A stretch of 64,000 nt of DNA. Source: Streptococcaceae bacterium AF54-32pH5A (GTDB lineage: Bacteria; Bacillota; Bacilli; Lactobacillales; Streptococcaceae). The notes under the pieces were generated by a model. The model was not told where the DNA came from. It ran no database searches and was given only the letters and a program-made list of their open reading frames with translations. The stretch lies in assembly GCA_027682205.1 (NCBI GenBank), contig JAQDAD010000001.1, positions 558,001 through 622,000 of the forward strand, read 5' to 3'. How positions within the stretch are numbered: the stretch's first letter is position 1; each line of letters begins with the position of its first letter. The position numbers and the translations under genes were made by a program. Below are positions 55,097 through 64,000 of the stretch, one piece after another.

Positions 55097-56070
55097 TTTC
55101 TCACCTGTATAATTCGCATCAATTCATCCACAATCAAATCGCCATCATGGAAGGCTCCTCCATTTTCCAAACGAAGGAAGTTGGATGAAATCACACGAGG
55201 GACCTGTTTGCAAAGACCAGCAAAATCATGCTCTACCTGAACCAAATACTCATCAAAACGGTTGGTATTCATGTATTCTCTAGGAACCTTCTCGATATTG
55301 ACCAAGACCGTATCAATAAAAGGCCGACCTAAGTGTCGATGGAGGACTTCCACGTGGTCACTGTCTGAAAAGTGCTCTGTTTCCCCACGCTGGGTCATGA
55401 TATTGCAGACATAGGCTATCTCCGCCTTGGTCTCTAAGAGAGCCTGCCCGATCTCCTCGATGACAATATTGGGCAAAATCGATGTAAAGAGGGAACCAGG
55501 CCCCAAGACGATCATGTCACTCTCGAGAATGGTATTGACTACTCGACGGCTGGCTTGGGGTGTTTCATCATCCAAGGTATTGGTCACATAGACATGGTCG
55601 ATCATGCCTGGATGATCAGCAATGTGGCTCTCACCTGCCACCTCAGAACCGTCTTTAAAGACTGCATGCAGTGTCAAAGGATGATCGCTTGAGGGGTAGA
55701 TCTTTCCTGTTGTGTGAAAGAATTTACTGAGTAATTGCATAGCATTGTAGGTAGATCCTTGCATTTCAGAAAGCCCTGCTATGATGATATTTCCTAGCGG
55801 ATGACCCGCAAAAGCTCCAGCCTCTTCTGAAAATCGGTACTGAAAAACCTTCTCATAAAACTTTGGCATATCCGACATGGCTACCAGAACATTACGAAGA
55901 TCACCTGGTGGTGTCAGCTGTTGGATATTCTTTCTTAGCTCACCAGAAGATCCACCATCATCAGCGACTGTTACGATGGCTGCGATGTCAACATCCTTTT
56001 CCCGCAAGCTTTTCAAAATGACGGGGATACCAGTCCCTCCACCAATCACCGTTATTTTTGGTTTTCTCAT
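55093..56070 (-). CDS. yvcK: gluconeogenesis factor YvcK/GlmR
   Basis: A 325-residue CofD-like protein: [41 protein letters not shown] (5-45) and [10 protein letters not shown], the UDP-sugar-binding core. YvcK/GlmR binds UDP-GlcNAc and supports wall precursor supply and cell shape. The CofD activity itself is not expected. It overlaps rapZ and whiA by 4 bp each. Confidence 0.94.
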   Translation of the reverse strand: MRKPKITVIGGGTGIPVILKSLREKDVDIAAIVTVADDGGSSGELRKNIQQLTPPGDLRNVLVAMSDMPKFYEKVFQYRFSEEAGAFAGHPLGNIIIAGLSEMQGSTYNAMQLLSKFFHTTGKIYPSSDHPLTLHAVFKDGSEVAGESHIADHPGMIDHVYVTNTLDDETPQASRRVVNTILESDMIVLGPGSLFTSILPNIVIEEIGQALLETKAEIAYVCNIMTQRGETEHFSDSDHVEVLHRHLGRPFIDTVLVNIEKVPREYMNTNRFDEYLVQVEHDFAGLCKQVPRVISSNFLRLENGGAFHDGDLIVDELMRIIQVRK

Positions 56071-56957
56071 GAACGGTTTACCGTTTCCTTTCTTCGGTCT
56101 TTATCACGATGGCTTTCATTGACAGGCCAGTTTTTAGCAAGGTCCTCAGCGATTCGCTTGGCAAAGGCTACACTACGGTGCTGTCCACCTGTACATCCCA
56201 CTGCAATGGTCAAAACGGACTTTCCTTCTTTTTTGTAACTTGGCAAGATCGGCTCAATCAAGGCGAGCAAGTGCTGATAGAAACTTTCCGATTCTGCATG
56301 TTTCATTACATAGTTGTAGACAGGCTCATCCAGCCCCGTTTGATTACGGAGTTCTGGTAGGTAATAGGGATTTGGCAAAAAACGGACATCAAATACCAAG
56401 TCCGCATCAATAGGGATACCATACTTGAATCCAAAAGACATGACCTCGATACGGAAAGACTGGGCTTGTTCTTGATCCGAAAATTGCTCAGCAATGGTTT
56501 TACGAAGTTCACGCGGAGTGAGTTCTGTCGTATCCACCACATTTTGGCTCATGTTTTTCAAAGGTGCCAAAAGTTCACGTTCCAACTTGATGCCATCTAA
56601 AATCCGACCATCCGCTGCTAGAGGGTGACTCCGTCTGGTTTCTTTATAGCGAGCAACCAATTCCTTATCCGCTGCGTCTAAAAAGAGAATTTTGAAATCC
56701 AAATCATCCTGGTTTTCCAATTCATCCAAAACAGCCTGAATCTCCGAGAAAAAGGAACGGCTACGCATGTCGACTACTAGGGCCAACTTGTGGTCATCAT
56801 CTTTAGTTTCGACCAACTGTAAAAACTTTGGCAAGAGGGCTGGCGGCATATTATCAATCGTAAAATACCCCAAATCCTCGAAGGACTGAATAGCTACGGT
56901 TTTTCCTGCACCACTCATACCTGTCACAATCACTAGGTGAAGTTGTTTATTCGTCAT
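56067..56957 (-). CDS. rapZ: RNase adapter / nucleotide-binding protein RapZ (YvcJ)
   Basis: A 296-residue P-loop protein: [34 protein letters not shown] (9-42) with Walker A at about 13-20, and a C-terminal domain with [26 protein letters not shown] and [23 protein letters not shown]. In E. coli it controls GlmS mRNA; in Firmicutes the role is unclear and YvcJ affects competence in Bacillus. First gene of rapZ-yvcK-whiA. Confidence 0.93.
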   Translation of the reverse strand: MTNKQLHLVIVTGMSGAGKTVAIQSFEDLGYFTIDNMPPALLPKFLQLVETKDDDHKLALVVDMRSRSFFSEIQAVLDELENQDDLDFKILFLDAADKELVARYKETRRSHPLAADGRILDGIKLERELLAPLKNMSQNVVDTTELTPRELRKTIAEQFSDQEQAQSFRIEVMSFGFKYGIPIDADLVFDVRFLPNPYYLPELRNQTGLDEPVYNYVMKHAESESFYQHLLALIEPILPSYKKEGKSVLTIAVGCTGGQHRSVAFAKRIAEDLAKNWPVNESHRDKDRRKETVNRS

Positions 56958-57008
56958 CTATCTCTCCTTATATCAAAAGAAGTTTGGCAAAACCAAACTT
57001 CAACTAGC

Positions 57009-57389
57009 TTATCCAATCTCTGCGATGACTTCAATTTCGACTTTCACATCGCGAGGAAGACGAGCTACTTCCACAGCTGAACGAGCTGGGAATTCCTCTT
57101 TGAAGGCCGTTTGGTAAACCTCGTTAAAAGGAACAAAGTCGTTCATATCGCTCAAGAAGCAAGTTGTTTTGACAACGTGATCAAAGTCCGTTCCCGCTTC
57201 TGCTAAAATAGCACCGATGTTTTTCAAGACTTGTTCTGTCTGTTCTTGGATGGTCTCTCCTACAATCTCCCCAGTTTCAGGAGAAAGAGGAACTTGCCCA
57301 CTAGCAAATAAAAGATTGCCAACGATTTTCCCTTGAACATAAGGTCCGATAGCTTTTGGAGCCTTGTCTGTGTGAATAGTTTTTGCCAT
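57009..57389 (-). CDS. ridA: RidA family reactive-intermediate deaminase
   Basis: A 126-residue YjgF/RidA protein: DKAPKAIGPYVQGKIVGNLLFASGQVPLSPETGEIV, then VKTTCFLSDMNDF and FPARSAVEVARLPRDVKVEIEVIA, containing the catalytic arginine and the final Glu. It hydrolyses reactive enamines from PLP enzymes. I start at MAKTIHTDK, preceded by GAGGGAAA; the frame is open 12 codons further into the ysxC end. Confidence 0.9.
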   Translation of the reverse strand: MAKTIHTDKAPKAIGPYVQGKIVGNLLFASGQVPLSPETGEIVGETIQEQTEQVLKNIGAILAEAGTDFDHVVKTTCFLSDMNDFVPFNEVYQTAFKEEFPARSAVEVARLPRDVKVEIEVIAEIG

Positions 57390-57397
57390 TATTTCCC

Positions 57398-57991
57398 TCA
57401 TAATTTTTCGAAAATAGCATCCCAAGCTTCATTCATCCCTGCCTTGCTGACAGATGAAAAGAGGATGAAGTCGTCACTTGGATCAAAGTTTAATTTCTTT
57501 TTGATTGCAGATTCGTGCTTGTTCCACTTACCACGAGGAATCTTGTCTGCCTTGGTCGCAACAATGATGACCGGAATTTCATAATACTTGAGAAATTCGT
57601 ACATCTGCACATCATCCGCTGATGGATCGTGACGGAGATCCACCAGACTAACCACTGCACGGAGATTTTCACGAGTTGTGAGGTACTCCTCAATCATGCG
57701 CCCCCACTTTTCACGTTCCTTTTTGGAAACGCGGGCATAACCATAACCAGGCACATCCACAAAGCGCATCTTGTCATCGATATTAAAGAAATTGAGAAGC
57801 TGGGTTTTCCCAGGTTTTCCCGATGTACGAGCCAGATTCTTACGGTTGAGCATGGTGTTGATAAAGCTGGACTTCCCAACGTTTGAACGCCCTGCAAGGG
57901 CAATCTCTGGCAGTTCATCCTGCGGATAGTGGGACTTGTTGGCCGCACTGAGCAAGATTTCTGCATTATGTGTATTGATTTCCATAGTCAC
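57398..57991 (-). CDS. ysxC: ribosome biogenesis GTPase YsxC/EngB
   Basis: A 197-residue GTPase: [15 protein letters not shown] (G1, about 33-47), T in [13 protein letters not shown] (G2), DVPGYGYA (G3), ATKADK (G4). It acts in large subunit maturation. The start codon stands 2 bp after the clpX stop, a conserved linkage. Confidence 0.95.
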   Translation of the reverse strand: MTMEINTHNAEILLSAANKSHYPQDELPEIALAGRSNVGKSSFINTMLNRKNLARTSGKPGKTQLLNFFNIDDKMRFVDVPGYGYARVSKKEREKWGRMIEEYLTTRENLRAVVSLVDLRHDPSADDVQMYEFLKYYEIPVIIVATKADKIPRGKWNKHESAIKKKLNFDPSDDFILFSSVSKAGMNEAWDAIFEKL

Positions 57992-57993
57992 CT

Positions 57994-59226
57994 CTAGGCT
58001 GTTTCTAGGATCGGTTTATCCGTTCCATCAACAGCTTCTTTAGTGATGCGGACCAATTTCACATTTTCCTGACTTGGTACTTCAAACATAACATCTAGCA
58101 TGGTCTCTTCGATGATGGAGCGAAGACCACGCGCACCCGTTTTGCGTTCGATGGCCTTATTGGCGATTTCTTGAAGAGCTTCGTCGTCAAATTCCAACTC
58201 AACATCATCATAAGATAGCAAGGTTTGGTATTGTTTGACCAAGGCATTTCTTGGCTCTTTCAAGATGCGAACCAAGTCATCCACTGTCAATTGTTCAAGG
58301 GCTGCAAAGACAGGCAAGCGTCCAATCAACTCTGGAATAATACCGAATTTTTGAATATCTTCTGCGATGATTTCTTGCATGTAGGAGCTGTTTTCATCAA
58401 TCGTCTTGTTATTTTGACCAAAGCCAATAACCTTTTCACCCAGACGTTGTTTAACGATTTCTTCGATGCCATCAAAGGCACCACCCACGATAAAGAGGAT
58501 ATTCTTGGTGTCCACTTGAATCATCTCTTGTTGTGGATGTTTGCGTCCACCTTGAGGTGGCACACTAGCGACAGTTCCCTCGATAATCTTAAGAAGGGCT
58601 TGTTGCACTCCTTCACCTGAAACGTCACGTGTGATAGAAACGTTCTCGCTCTTCTTGGCAATCTTGTCAATCTCATCCACGTAGATAATTCCACGCTCTG
58701 CACGTTCGATGTTAAAGTCAGCAGCCTGCAAGAGTTTGAGGAGGATGTTCTCCACGTCCTCACCCACATAACCAGCCTCAGTCAGAGCTGTCGCATCTGC
58801 GATAGCAAAAGGCACGTTCAAGCTCTTAGCCAAGGTTTGAGCCAAGAAAGTTTTCCCAGAACCCGTTGGACCAATCATCAAGATGTTTGACTTCTGCAAA
58901 TCCACATCTTCTGACTCTTCACGAGTATCATGGAAGTTGATGCGTTTATAGTGGTTGTAAACTGCCACTGCCAAGGCACGTTTGGCACGATCTTGACCGA
59001 TTACATAGTGGTTCAAGATATTGAGGAGCTCGATTGGTTTTGGTACTTCAGACAAGTCTGCCAAGACTTCCTCAGCCAACTCCTCCCGAATGATTTCCTG
59101 AGCCAACTCCACACATTCATTACAGATAAAGGCGTTATTCCCAGCGATTATTTTCTTTACTTCTTCTTGGCTTTTGCCACAAAATGAGCAATAAACCATC
59201 ATATCATTTTTCCTATTTGTAGGCAT
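57994..59226 (-). CDS. clpX: ATP-dependent Clp protease ATP-binding subunit ClpX
   Basis: A 410-residue AAA+ unfoldase. The N-terminal zinc domain has CSFC and CNEC (residues 13-37), Walker A is GPTGSGKTF, Walker [12 protein letters not shown], the pore loop is GYVGEDVE, and the ClpP-contacting loop IGF is in [10 protein letters not shown]. It feeds ClpP, which is not in the window. The start MPTNRKND has a GGAA-type site. Next to ysxC, as in other streptococci. Confidence 0.97.
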   Translation of the reverse strand: MPTNRKNDMMVYCSFCGKSQEEVKKIIAGNNAFICNECVELAQEIIREELAEEVLADLSEVPKPIELLNILNHYVIGQDRAKRALAVAVYNHYKRINFHDTREESEDVDLQKSNILMIGPTGSGKTFLAQTLAKSLNVPFAIADATALTEAGYVGEDVENILLKLLQAADFNIERAERGIIYVDEIDKIAKKSENVSITRDVSGEGVQQALLKIIEGTVASVPPQGGRKHPQQEMIQVDTKNILFIVGGAFDGIEEIVKQRLGEKVIGFGQNNKTIDENSSYMQEIIAEDIQKFGIIPELIGRLPVFAALEQLTVDDLVRILKEPRNALVKQYQTLLSYDDVELEFDDEALQEIANKAIERKTGARGLRSIIEETMLDVMFEVPSQENVKLVRITKEAVDGTDKPILETA

Positions 59227-59257
59227 GATTTCCTTCCATTCTAAATTTTCATTCTAT

Positions 59258-59428
59258 CTAAAATAAGGTCATATAAAAAGCATGGATACTATTTACCAAG
59301 TTGGTAAAAGCATTCAACCAGAGTAAGGCAGACAGTCCATAGCGCTTCTTACGAAAAGCCTGTGCTCCCGCCAAAATACAGATTACACACAAGAAAGCTG
59401 TAAAAAATCCAAATATACTGCGCTCCAT
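59258..59428 (-). CDS. small membrane protein between folA and clpX
   Basis: A 56-residue protein [19 protein letters not shown] followed by AGAQAFRKKRYGLSALLWL and NAFTNLVNSIHAFYMTLF. It has two hydrophobic segments (about 5-22 and 32-53) around a basic loop (RKKRYG). The ATG shares a base with the folA stop (TAATG), so it is translationally coupled. It is conserved at this place in pneumococcus from memory. Function unknown. Confidence 0.75.
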   Translation of the reverse strand: MERSIFGFFTAFLCVICILAGAQAFRKKRYGLSALLWLNAFTNLVNSIHAFYMTLF

Positions 59429-59934
59429 TAGACTTCCTTTCTCTTTCGGTATTGGATGGTAAAATCATAGTCATTTTTCTCATCTCGCTCATAAGATTTG
59501 CTTGCGACTGTCTCAAAAGGAGACAAGTCAAAATCCTCAGGGAAATAGGTGTCTCCCTCCACCTGAGCATGAATCTGTGTCACGATGATTTCATCTAAAT
59601 AGGACTCAAAAGCCTGAAAAATCTGTTTTCCACCAATGATATAGAGATTTTTGTCCTGACTCTGATACCAAGCTAAAACAGACTTCACATCTTGAAATAC
59701 GAGCGCACCATCCACGACTTGGTCACTGTTTCGTGTCAAAATCAAGGTTTGGCGTTTGGGAAGCAGACGACGCCCCATTCCATCAAAAGTCACTCGTCCC
59801 ATCAAGATGGCGTGGTTCAAAGTTGTTGCCTTGAAATGTTGCAACTCTGCTGGCAAATGCCAAGGAAGACGATCTTCCTTCCCAATCACACCTTTTTCAT
59901 CTTGGGCCCAAATGGCTATGATTTTCTTTGTCAT
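59428..59934 (-). CDS. folA: dihydrofolate reductase
   Basis: A 168-residue [34 protein letters not shown] holds the NADPH loop, the W and the active-site Glu30, and [13 protein letters not shown] and [14 protein letters not shown] are the other signatures. Position 100 is isoleucine, the trimethoprim-susceptible residue of pneumococcal DHFR; resistance is usually I100L. It starts the folA, small-membrane-protein, clpX, ysxC series. Confidence 0.95.
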   Translation of the reverse strand: MTKKIIAIWAQDEKGVIGKEDRLPWHLPAELQHFKATTLNHAILMGRVTFDGMGRRLLPKRQTLILTRNSDQVVDGALVFQDVKSVLAWYQSQDKNLYIIGGKQIFQAFESYLDEIIVTQIHAQVEGDTYFPEDFDLSPFETVASKSYERDEKNDYDFTIQYRKRKEV

Positions 59935-60013
59935 GCTTCCGTCCTTTTTATTGATACTACTATTTTATCAAAAAACTCCCAAAAAGACTGTTTTCAAATG
60001 CTCCCCAAAGAGA

Positions 60014-60043
60014 GAAAAAAAGCAGGCTAGCCTTAGCCTGCTT
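60014..60043 (-). terminator. terminator of the SAG1386-cmk operon
   Basis: AAGCAGGCTA-AGGC-TAGCCTGCTTTTTTTC on the minus strand, 10 bp after the cmk stop. Confidence 0.85.
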
Positions 60044-60052
60044 CTCCTGTCA

Positions 60053-60727
60053 CTAGGACATGCGTTTTTTTGCTTCTGATTCAATTTTTTCGACTACTTC
60101 TTGGATACTTAGTCCAGTTGTGTCAAGGTAAACTGCATCCTCAGCCTGTTTGAGAGGCGATGTTTCGCGATGACTGTCCTTGTAGTCACGCGCCGCAATT
60201 TCCTCTTTTAGGGTTTCAAGGTCTGTCTCAATCCCTTTAGCAATATTTTCCTTGTATCGTCGTTCTGCTCTTTCTTCAACAGAGGCTACTAGGAAAATCT
60301 TGAGTTCAGCTTGTGGTAATACAACTGTCCCAATATCCCGTCCGTCCATCACAATACCACCTTGCTGAGCAATCTCTTGTTGGAGAGAAACCAGTTTCTC
60401 GCGTACTTCAGGAATAGCAGCGATGCTTGAAACCTTGTTGGTCACTTCATTTTCACGAATCGGATGAGTAATATCCACATCCCCTACAAAAACAAGTTGC
60501 TCACCTGTTTCTGAACGTCCAAAACTAATGGGGTGTTGGTTAAGAAGCTCAAGAAGTTGATCTACATTTTCTGCGTCCAACTGGTGTTTGAGCGCTATAT
60601 AAGTCGCAGCACGGTACATAGCACCCGTATCGAGATAAGTGTATCCAAAATCCTTAGCGACAATCTTTGCGACCGTACTCTTACCACTCGAAGCTGGACC
60701 ATCGATAGCAATTTGAATTGTCTTCAT
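60053..60727 (-). CDS. cmk: cytidylate kinase
   Basis: A 224-residue P-loop kinase forming CDP and d[41 protein letters not shown] (6-43), and [18 protein letters not shown] with the CMP-binding Arg-Asp. Length and motifs are normal. Preceded by the LysM-like protein gene at 9 bp. Confidence 0.96.
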   Translation of the reverse strand: MKTIQIAIDGPASSGKSTVAKIVAKDFGYTYLDTGAMYRAATYIALKHQLDAENVDQLLELLNQHPISFGRSETGEQLVFVGDVDITHPIRENEVTNKVSSIAAIPEVREKLVSLQQEIAQQGGIVMDGRDIGTVVLPQAELKIFLVASVEERAERRYKENIAKGIETDLETLKEEIAARDYKDSHRETSPLKQAEDAVYLDTTGLSIQEVVEKIESEAKKRMS

Positions 60728-60736
60728 GACCTGCTC

Positions 60737-61243
60737 CTATCTTGTTTTAATCACATCACCTGGGTTAGCAAACCAAGAGCCAGATGACATATGAGAAGGA
60801 TTCAAAGCTTCCAACTGGGCAATAGAAATTCCTGCACGTTGTGCAAGAGCTGCTTCACCCTCTCCTGGATGAACAGTAATTGTTCCTTCATCGTCGGTAT
60901 GCTCTTCAGAGCTACTTTCTGACGGAGTTGTTTCAGAAGAAGATGTTTCTTCTACCTTGCTGCTTGATGATGAAGACTCTTCCACTTTTGAAGTGGAGCT
61001 GCTAGCAGGTGCTGAAGGATCATAAAAATCCTTCAAGGCAGCTGTGCGGTTGCTTCCTCCGGTAGAAAGGTAAATCAATACGACAACCATTGCTACAACG
61101 ATTACAAAGAAGAGGCTAGCTAGGACTGTCAAGACACGATTGGCAACAACGCCTTTCCCCTTTTGTTTACGGCGACGACGATCTGTTCTTGATTCTTCCT
61201 CATTGTTTTCATAAATATCTTCTTGCCATGGTTCTTTTTCCAT
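60737..61243 (-). CDS. SAG1386/EF1546-family surface protein with LysM-like C-terminus
   Basis: A 168-residue protein: acidic then very basic cytoplasmic start (TDRRRRKQKGKG), one membrane segment (about 37-60), a Ser/Glu-rich linker with repeated KVEESSSSSSKVEETSSSE, and a C-terminal LysM-like module (TVHPGEGEAALAQRAGISIAQLEALNPSH, ending NPGDVIKTR). It is anchored in the membrane with the module outside, likely binding peptidoglycan. Family recognised; function unknown. Confidence 0.82.
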   Translation of the reverse strand: MEKEPWQEDIYENNEEESRTDRRRRKQKGKGVVANRVLTVLASLFFVIVVAMVVVLIYLSTGGSNRTAALKDFYDPSAPASSSTSKVEESSSSSSKVEETSSSETTPSESSSEEHTDDEGTITVHPGEGEAALAQRAGISIAQLEALNPSHMSSGSWFANPGDVIKTR

Positions 61244-61254
61244 ACCTTACTCCT

Positions 61255-61282
61255 TGTATTTTTTAAACTTTCTTATTACAAT
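61255..61282 (+). promoter_or_regulatory. promoter of the ferredoxin gene, start codon about at +1
   Basis: TTGTAT (61255-61260), 16 bp, TACAAT (61277-61282). The ATG begins 6 bp later and no ribosome site is present. Confidence 0.6.
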
Positions 61283-61288
61283 ATAAAT

Positions 61289-61492
61289 ATGAAACTCACA
61301 CTTATACCTGAACGATGCATCGCCTGTGGGCTTTGCCAAACCTATTCTGAACTCTTTGATTACCATGATAATGGAATCGTTCGATTTTGCGATGATCCAG
61401 TTGAATTGCAAAGAGAAATCGCTGAGACCAGCGATGTTCTGGAGGCCATCAAAAATTGTCCTACACGTGCACTTCTAAAAGATCCGTCATAG
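61289..61492 (+). CDS. ferredoxin ([4Fe-4S] type)
   Basis: A 67-residue ferredoxin: CIACGLCQ (residues 10-17) supplies three cluster cysteines and the fourth is in IKNCPTRAL. One cluster, as in the small Fer of Bacillus. A possible electron partner is the reductase at 53.2 kb. I start at MKLTLIPERC because the promoter ends 6 bp upstream, which makes a leaderless mRNA likely; the frame is open 22 codons further, inside the promoter. Confidence 0.88.
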   Translation: MKLTLIPERCIACGLCQTYSELFDYHDNGIVRFCDDPVELQREIAETSDVLEAIKNCPTRALLKDPS

Positions 61493-61575
61493 TTTAAAAG
61501 GGAGACTGATTTTGTAAATTTTTTTTTATCACTTTAACCCCTTCATCTATTAGTTTAGCATATTTCTAGGTAAAA

Positions 61576-62538
61576 TTATAGTCTTTTTCGGTTATTTTTT
61601 CCTTCAGTATTAGAAAGATCACTTTTTTCTTTAACGAGATAGAGTGGTCTTTTTTTAGTTTCCATATAGATCTTACTGATATATTTTCCTAAAATCCCAA
61701 TGGTCAGAAGTTGAATCCCTCCAAGAAAGAGAATCACAGCCATCAGAGAGGTCCAGCCAGATGTCGGATTTCCCAAGATAAGGGTCCGAAACACCACAAA
61801 AACAGTCATCATAAAAGAAATAAAACAAGATAGGAGTCCCGCTACAAAAGCTATACTCAAGGGAAAATCTGAAAAGTTGAGAATCCCTTCAATCGAGTAG
61901 AAAAAGAGTTGCCTAAAACTCCAACTAGTCTTGCCAGCCTGTCTTTCGACATTTGGATAATCAAGATAGTGCGTTCGGAAACCAACCCAAGCAAAGAGCC
62001 CCTTAGAAAAACGATTGGACTCGGTCAGGGTTAAAATAGCATCTACCACAGACCGTCTCATCATGCGAAAATCACGGACACCAGAGGGCAGGGCTACTGG
62101 GCTGATTTTTTGCATGAGGCGATAAAAGAGATCAGCACAGAAACTGCGAAAGAAAGGCTCTCCCTCCCGACTGGTTCTCCGTGTCCCAACACAGTCCAAG
62201 TCTGCATCCTGGTCTAGTAAGGCTTTCATTTCGAGCAACATACTAGGAGGATCCTGTAGGTCTGCATCCATCACGACCACCAAGTCTCCCGTCGCATGCT
62301 GCAAGCCTGAATACAGAGCTGCTTCTTTCCCAAAATTTCGCGAGAAAGAAATATAATGCACCGCAGGATTTTGCAGTCGATAGGCCTTCAAAAGCTCCAA
62401 GGTCCCATCTCTTGAGCCATCATCTACAAAGACATACTCGATCTCTGCTTCCAATTCTGGAATTAGTGCTTCCACAGACTGATAAAAAAGAGGAAGTACT
62501 TCCTCTTCGTTTAAACAAGGGACAATGATTGAAATCAT
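61576..62538 (-). CDS. family 2 glycosyltransferase (DPM1/GtrB type)
   Basis: A 320-residue membrane glycosyltransferase: ISIIVPCLNEEEVLPLFYQ at the start, EYVFVDDGSRDGT, DLVVVMDADLQDPP (DxD, about 92-105), SRNFGKEAALYSGLQHATGD and SNRFSKGLFAWVGF, then two C-terminal membrane helices (roughly 227-255 and 264-292). It probably loads a sugar onto undecaprenyl phosphate. I start at the second ATG of MMISIIV; the frame runs 47 codons back into galE. It follows galE by 4 bp, which suggests a galactose or glucose donor. Confidence 0.85.
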   Translation of the reverse strand: MISIIVPCLNEEEVLPLFYQSVEALIPELEAEIEYVFVDDGSRDGTLELLKAYRLQNPAVHYISFSRNFGKEAALYSGLQHATGDLVVVMDADLQDPPSMLLEMKALLDQDADLDCVGTRRTSREGEPFFRSFCADLFYRLMQKISPVALPSGVRDFRMMRRSVVDAILTLTESNRFSKGLFAWVGFRTHYLDYPNVERQAGKTSWSFRQLFFYSIEGILNFSDFPLSIAFVAGLLSCFISFMMTVFVVFRTLILGNPTSGWTSLMAVILFLGGIQLLTIGILGKYISKIYMETKKRPLYLVKEKSDLSNTEGKNNRKRL

Positions 62539-62542
62539 CATC

Positions 62543-63562
62543 TTAGTCTTCAAATCCATTTGGATGCTTGCTTTGCCAACGCCATGCGTCTTCACACATT
62601 TGAGTGATGTCGAGTTCAGCTTCCCATCCGAGCTCTGCTTTAGCTTTTGCTGGGTCTGAGTAGCAAGCAGCGATATCACCTGGGCGACGGTCTACGATGC
62701 GGTAAGGAATAGGACGGCCTACCGCTTTTTCCATATTTTGGATAATTTCAAGAACGGAGTAACCTTTACCTGTTCCAAGGTTGTAAATGTTGAGTCCTGA
62801 ACCTTTTTGGATCTTTTGTAGAGCCGCTACGTGTCCTTTGGCTAGGTCCACAACGTGGATATAGTCACGAACACCAGTTCCATCTTCCGTATCGTAATCA
62901 TCTCCAAACACTTGCACTTGCTCTAGTTTGCCCACTGCTACTTGTGAAACATAAGGCAAGAGATTGTTTGGAATTCCGTTTGGATTTTCTCCCAAGTCTC
63001 CACTTTCATGCGCTCCGATTGGGTTGAAGTAACGAAGCAAGACCACATTCCATTCTGAGTCTGCCTTGTGGATATCCGTCAAAATTTCCTCTAACATGAG
63101 CTTAGTACGGCCGTATGGATTGGTCACTGAAAGCGGGAAATCTTCTAGGATTGGAACTGTATGAGGATCTCCGTAAACTGTCGCCGAAGAACTGAAGATG
63201 ATGTTCTTACAGTTGTTTTCTTCCATAGCTTTCAAAAGGCTGACAGTTCCTGCGATATTATTGTCATAATAGGCAAGAGGGATACGTGTTGATTCACCAA
63301 CAGCCTTCAAACCAGCAAAGTGAATGACACCAGTCGGCTCTTCCTGCTTGAAAATATCTCTGAGGGTATCTGTGTCACGGATATCTGCCTCATAGAAAGG
63401 AATCTCAACTCCTGTAATTTTTTCAACAACTTCTAAACTCTTACGATTGCTGTTAACAAGATTATCCACCACAACGACTTGATGACCTGCTTGGATCAAC
63501 TCAATAACAGTATGGGTTCCGATAAACCCGGCACCACCCGTTACCAAAATCTTTTCTTGCAT
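62543..63562 (-). CDS. galE: UDP-glucose 4-epimerase
   Basis: A 339-residue SDR enzyme: ILVTGGAGFIGTHTVIELIQAGH (5-27) binds NAD, SSSATVYGDP holds the catalytic Ser, and the YxxxK is YGRTK (about 149-153). It interconverts UDP-glucose and UDP-galactose. In an operon with the glycosyltransferase. Confidence 0.95.
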   Translation of the reverse strand: MQEKILVTGGAGFIGTHTVIELIQAGHQVVVVDNLVNSNRKSLEVVEKITGVEIPFYEADIRDTDTLRDIFKQEEPTGVIHFAGLKAVGESTRIPLAYYDNNIAGTVSLLKAMEENNCKNIIFSSSATVYGDPHTVPILEDFPLSVTNPYGRTKLMLEEILTDIHKADSEWNVVLLRYFNPIGAHESGDLGENPNGIPNNLLPYVSQVAVGKLEQVQVFGDDYDTEDGTGVRDYIHVVDLAKGHVAALQKIQKGSGLNIYNLGTGKGYSVLEIIQNMEKAVGRPIPYRIVDRRPGDIAACYSDPAKAKAELGWEAELDITQMCEDAWRWQSKHPNGFED

Positions 63563-63664
63563 CTTTTTTCCTCGATTCTTGGATTATTTTTTCTTATTTT
63601 ACCATTTTTGATAGGGAATGTCATTCGCCATCCTAGAGGGTAAGCTAAAATTTCAGTAAAATTC

Positions 63665-64000
63665 TTATTCACATTTTACTCGTTTGACATAGTTTACAAT
63701 TGGATAGTTTATTGGATCCAAGGTCAACTCCTTGTCTTGGATCAGTTGAGCTAAGTGGTAACCAATGATAGGACCCGTCGTCAGACCTGATGACCCTAGT
63801 CCACTAGCCGCATAGACACCTGCTAAACCTGGGACTTGTCCAAAAAATGGCGAAAAATCTCTGGTATAGGCGCGGATTCCTACTCGCTCACCTCTGATAG
63901 TAGCTTCAGCCAAGGCTGGGTAGTATGGCAAGGCTGCTTCCTCCATTTGTTGGAGTAAGCCTTCATCCACCGCCAAGTCAAACCCCATATCGTTTTCATG
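63665..64000 (-). CDS. FAD-dependent oxidoreductase, C-terminal part (runs off the window)
   Basis: The last 111 codons of a protein of the DAO (D-amino-acid oxidase / glycine oxidase-like) family. IRAYTRDFSPFFGQVPGLAGVYAASGLGSSGLTTGPIIGYHLAQLI is the C-terminal FAD-binding segment with the G-x-G-S-S-G-L-T-T-G-P pattern. The N-terminal Rossmann motif lies beyond position 64000. Substrate unknown. Confidence 0.8.
   Translation of the reverse strand, partial: HENDMGFDLAVDEGLLQQMEEAALPYYPALAEATIRGERVGIRAYTRDFSPFFGQVPGLAGVYAASGLGSSGLTTGPIIGYHLAQLIQDKELTLDPINYPIVNYVKRVKCE

Noticed and set aside
1..64000. tRNA and rRNA genes, prophage, CRISPR arrays, BOX or RUP elements
   Set aside because: I looked for their typical sequences on both strands and found none I could support.

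Overview
The window is chromosomal DNA of a mitis-group Streptococcus (S. mitis / S. oralis / S. pneumoniae cluster). The evidence is the low G+C content, strong Shine-Dalgarno sites, protein sequences that read as close relatives of pneumococcal proteins, and gene order that follows, from memory, the pneumococcal order (spx-hemW-lgt-hprK-rpsU; nagB-queA; murE-ppaC; rpsF-ssb-rpsR; caxP/mntE; cdaA-cdaR-glmM; whiA-yvcK-rapZ; clpX-folA; galE). Almost everything is core housekeeping, and most genes lie on the minus strand in tightly packed operons.

Layout. 1-7.06 kb: redox regulator Spx, HAD phosphatase, acyl-ACP thioesterase, HemW, the hprK-lgt operon and rpsU. About 7.1-12.7 kb: an AT-rich accessory island between rpsU and nagB, which I recall as neighbours in pneumococcus. 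It holds an FRG-domain protein with an RNxxVH (HEPN-like) C-terminus, an IS1595-family transposase operon with two small passenger genes (one broken), an EcoRI-type adenine methyltransferase and a DUF262-HNH nuclease. Imperfect inverted repeats of about 95 bp near both ends each carry a terminator and the 5' end of the FRG gene; the right-hand copy is a remnant. 12.8-20.7 kb: nagB (NagR/CcpA-type control), queA, MarR-B3/B4 protein, BrkB-type protein, antiporter, tRNA-modification genes. 20.8-31.8 kb: flippase, murE, ppaC, CvfD, a HAD-cyclophilin fusion, rpsF-ssb-rpsR. 31.8-44.7 kb: MFS exporter, asnS, aspC-tseB, YaaA, a deformylase-like protein, CaxP under a manganese riboswitch, and divergent MntE. 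44.7-64 kb: ABC-F, cca, dapB, DegV, glmM-cdaR-cdaA, ferredoxin-NADP reductase, whiA-yvcK-rapZ, ysxC-clpX, folA, cmk, a LysM-like surface protein, ferredoxin, a glycosyltransferase, galE and a partial FAD oxidoreductase.

The most interesting part is upstream of the methyltransferase. A well-placed promoter and Shine-Dalgarno site start a short leader ORF that runs through six complete 7-bp repeats (CACAGCT). In the present repeat number it stops at once. Only one of the three reading frames stays open; it runs through a terminator-like hairpin and ends in a TAATG overlap with the methyltransferase start. I infer a repeat-length switch that could turn the methyltransferase/nuclease pair on and off by ribosome-controlled attenuation and translational coupling. 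Several unrelated genes also show promoters placed so that the start codon is about the first transcribed base (leaderless mRNAs).
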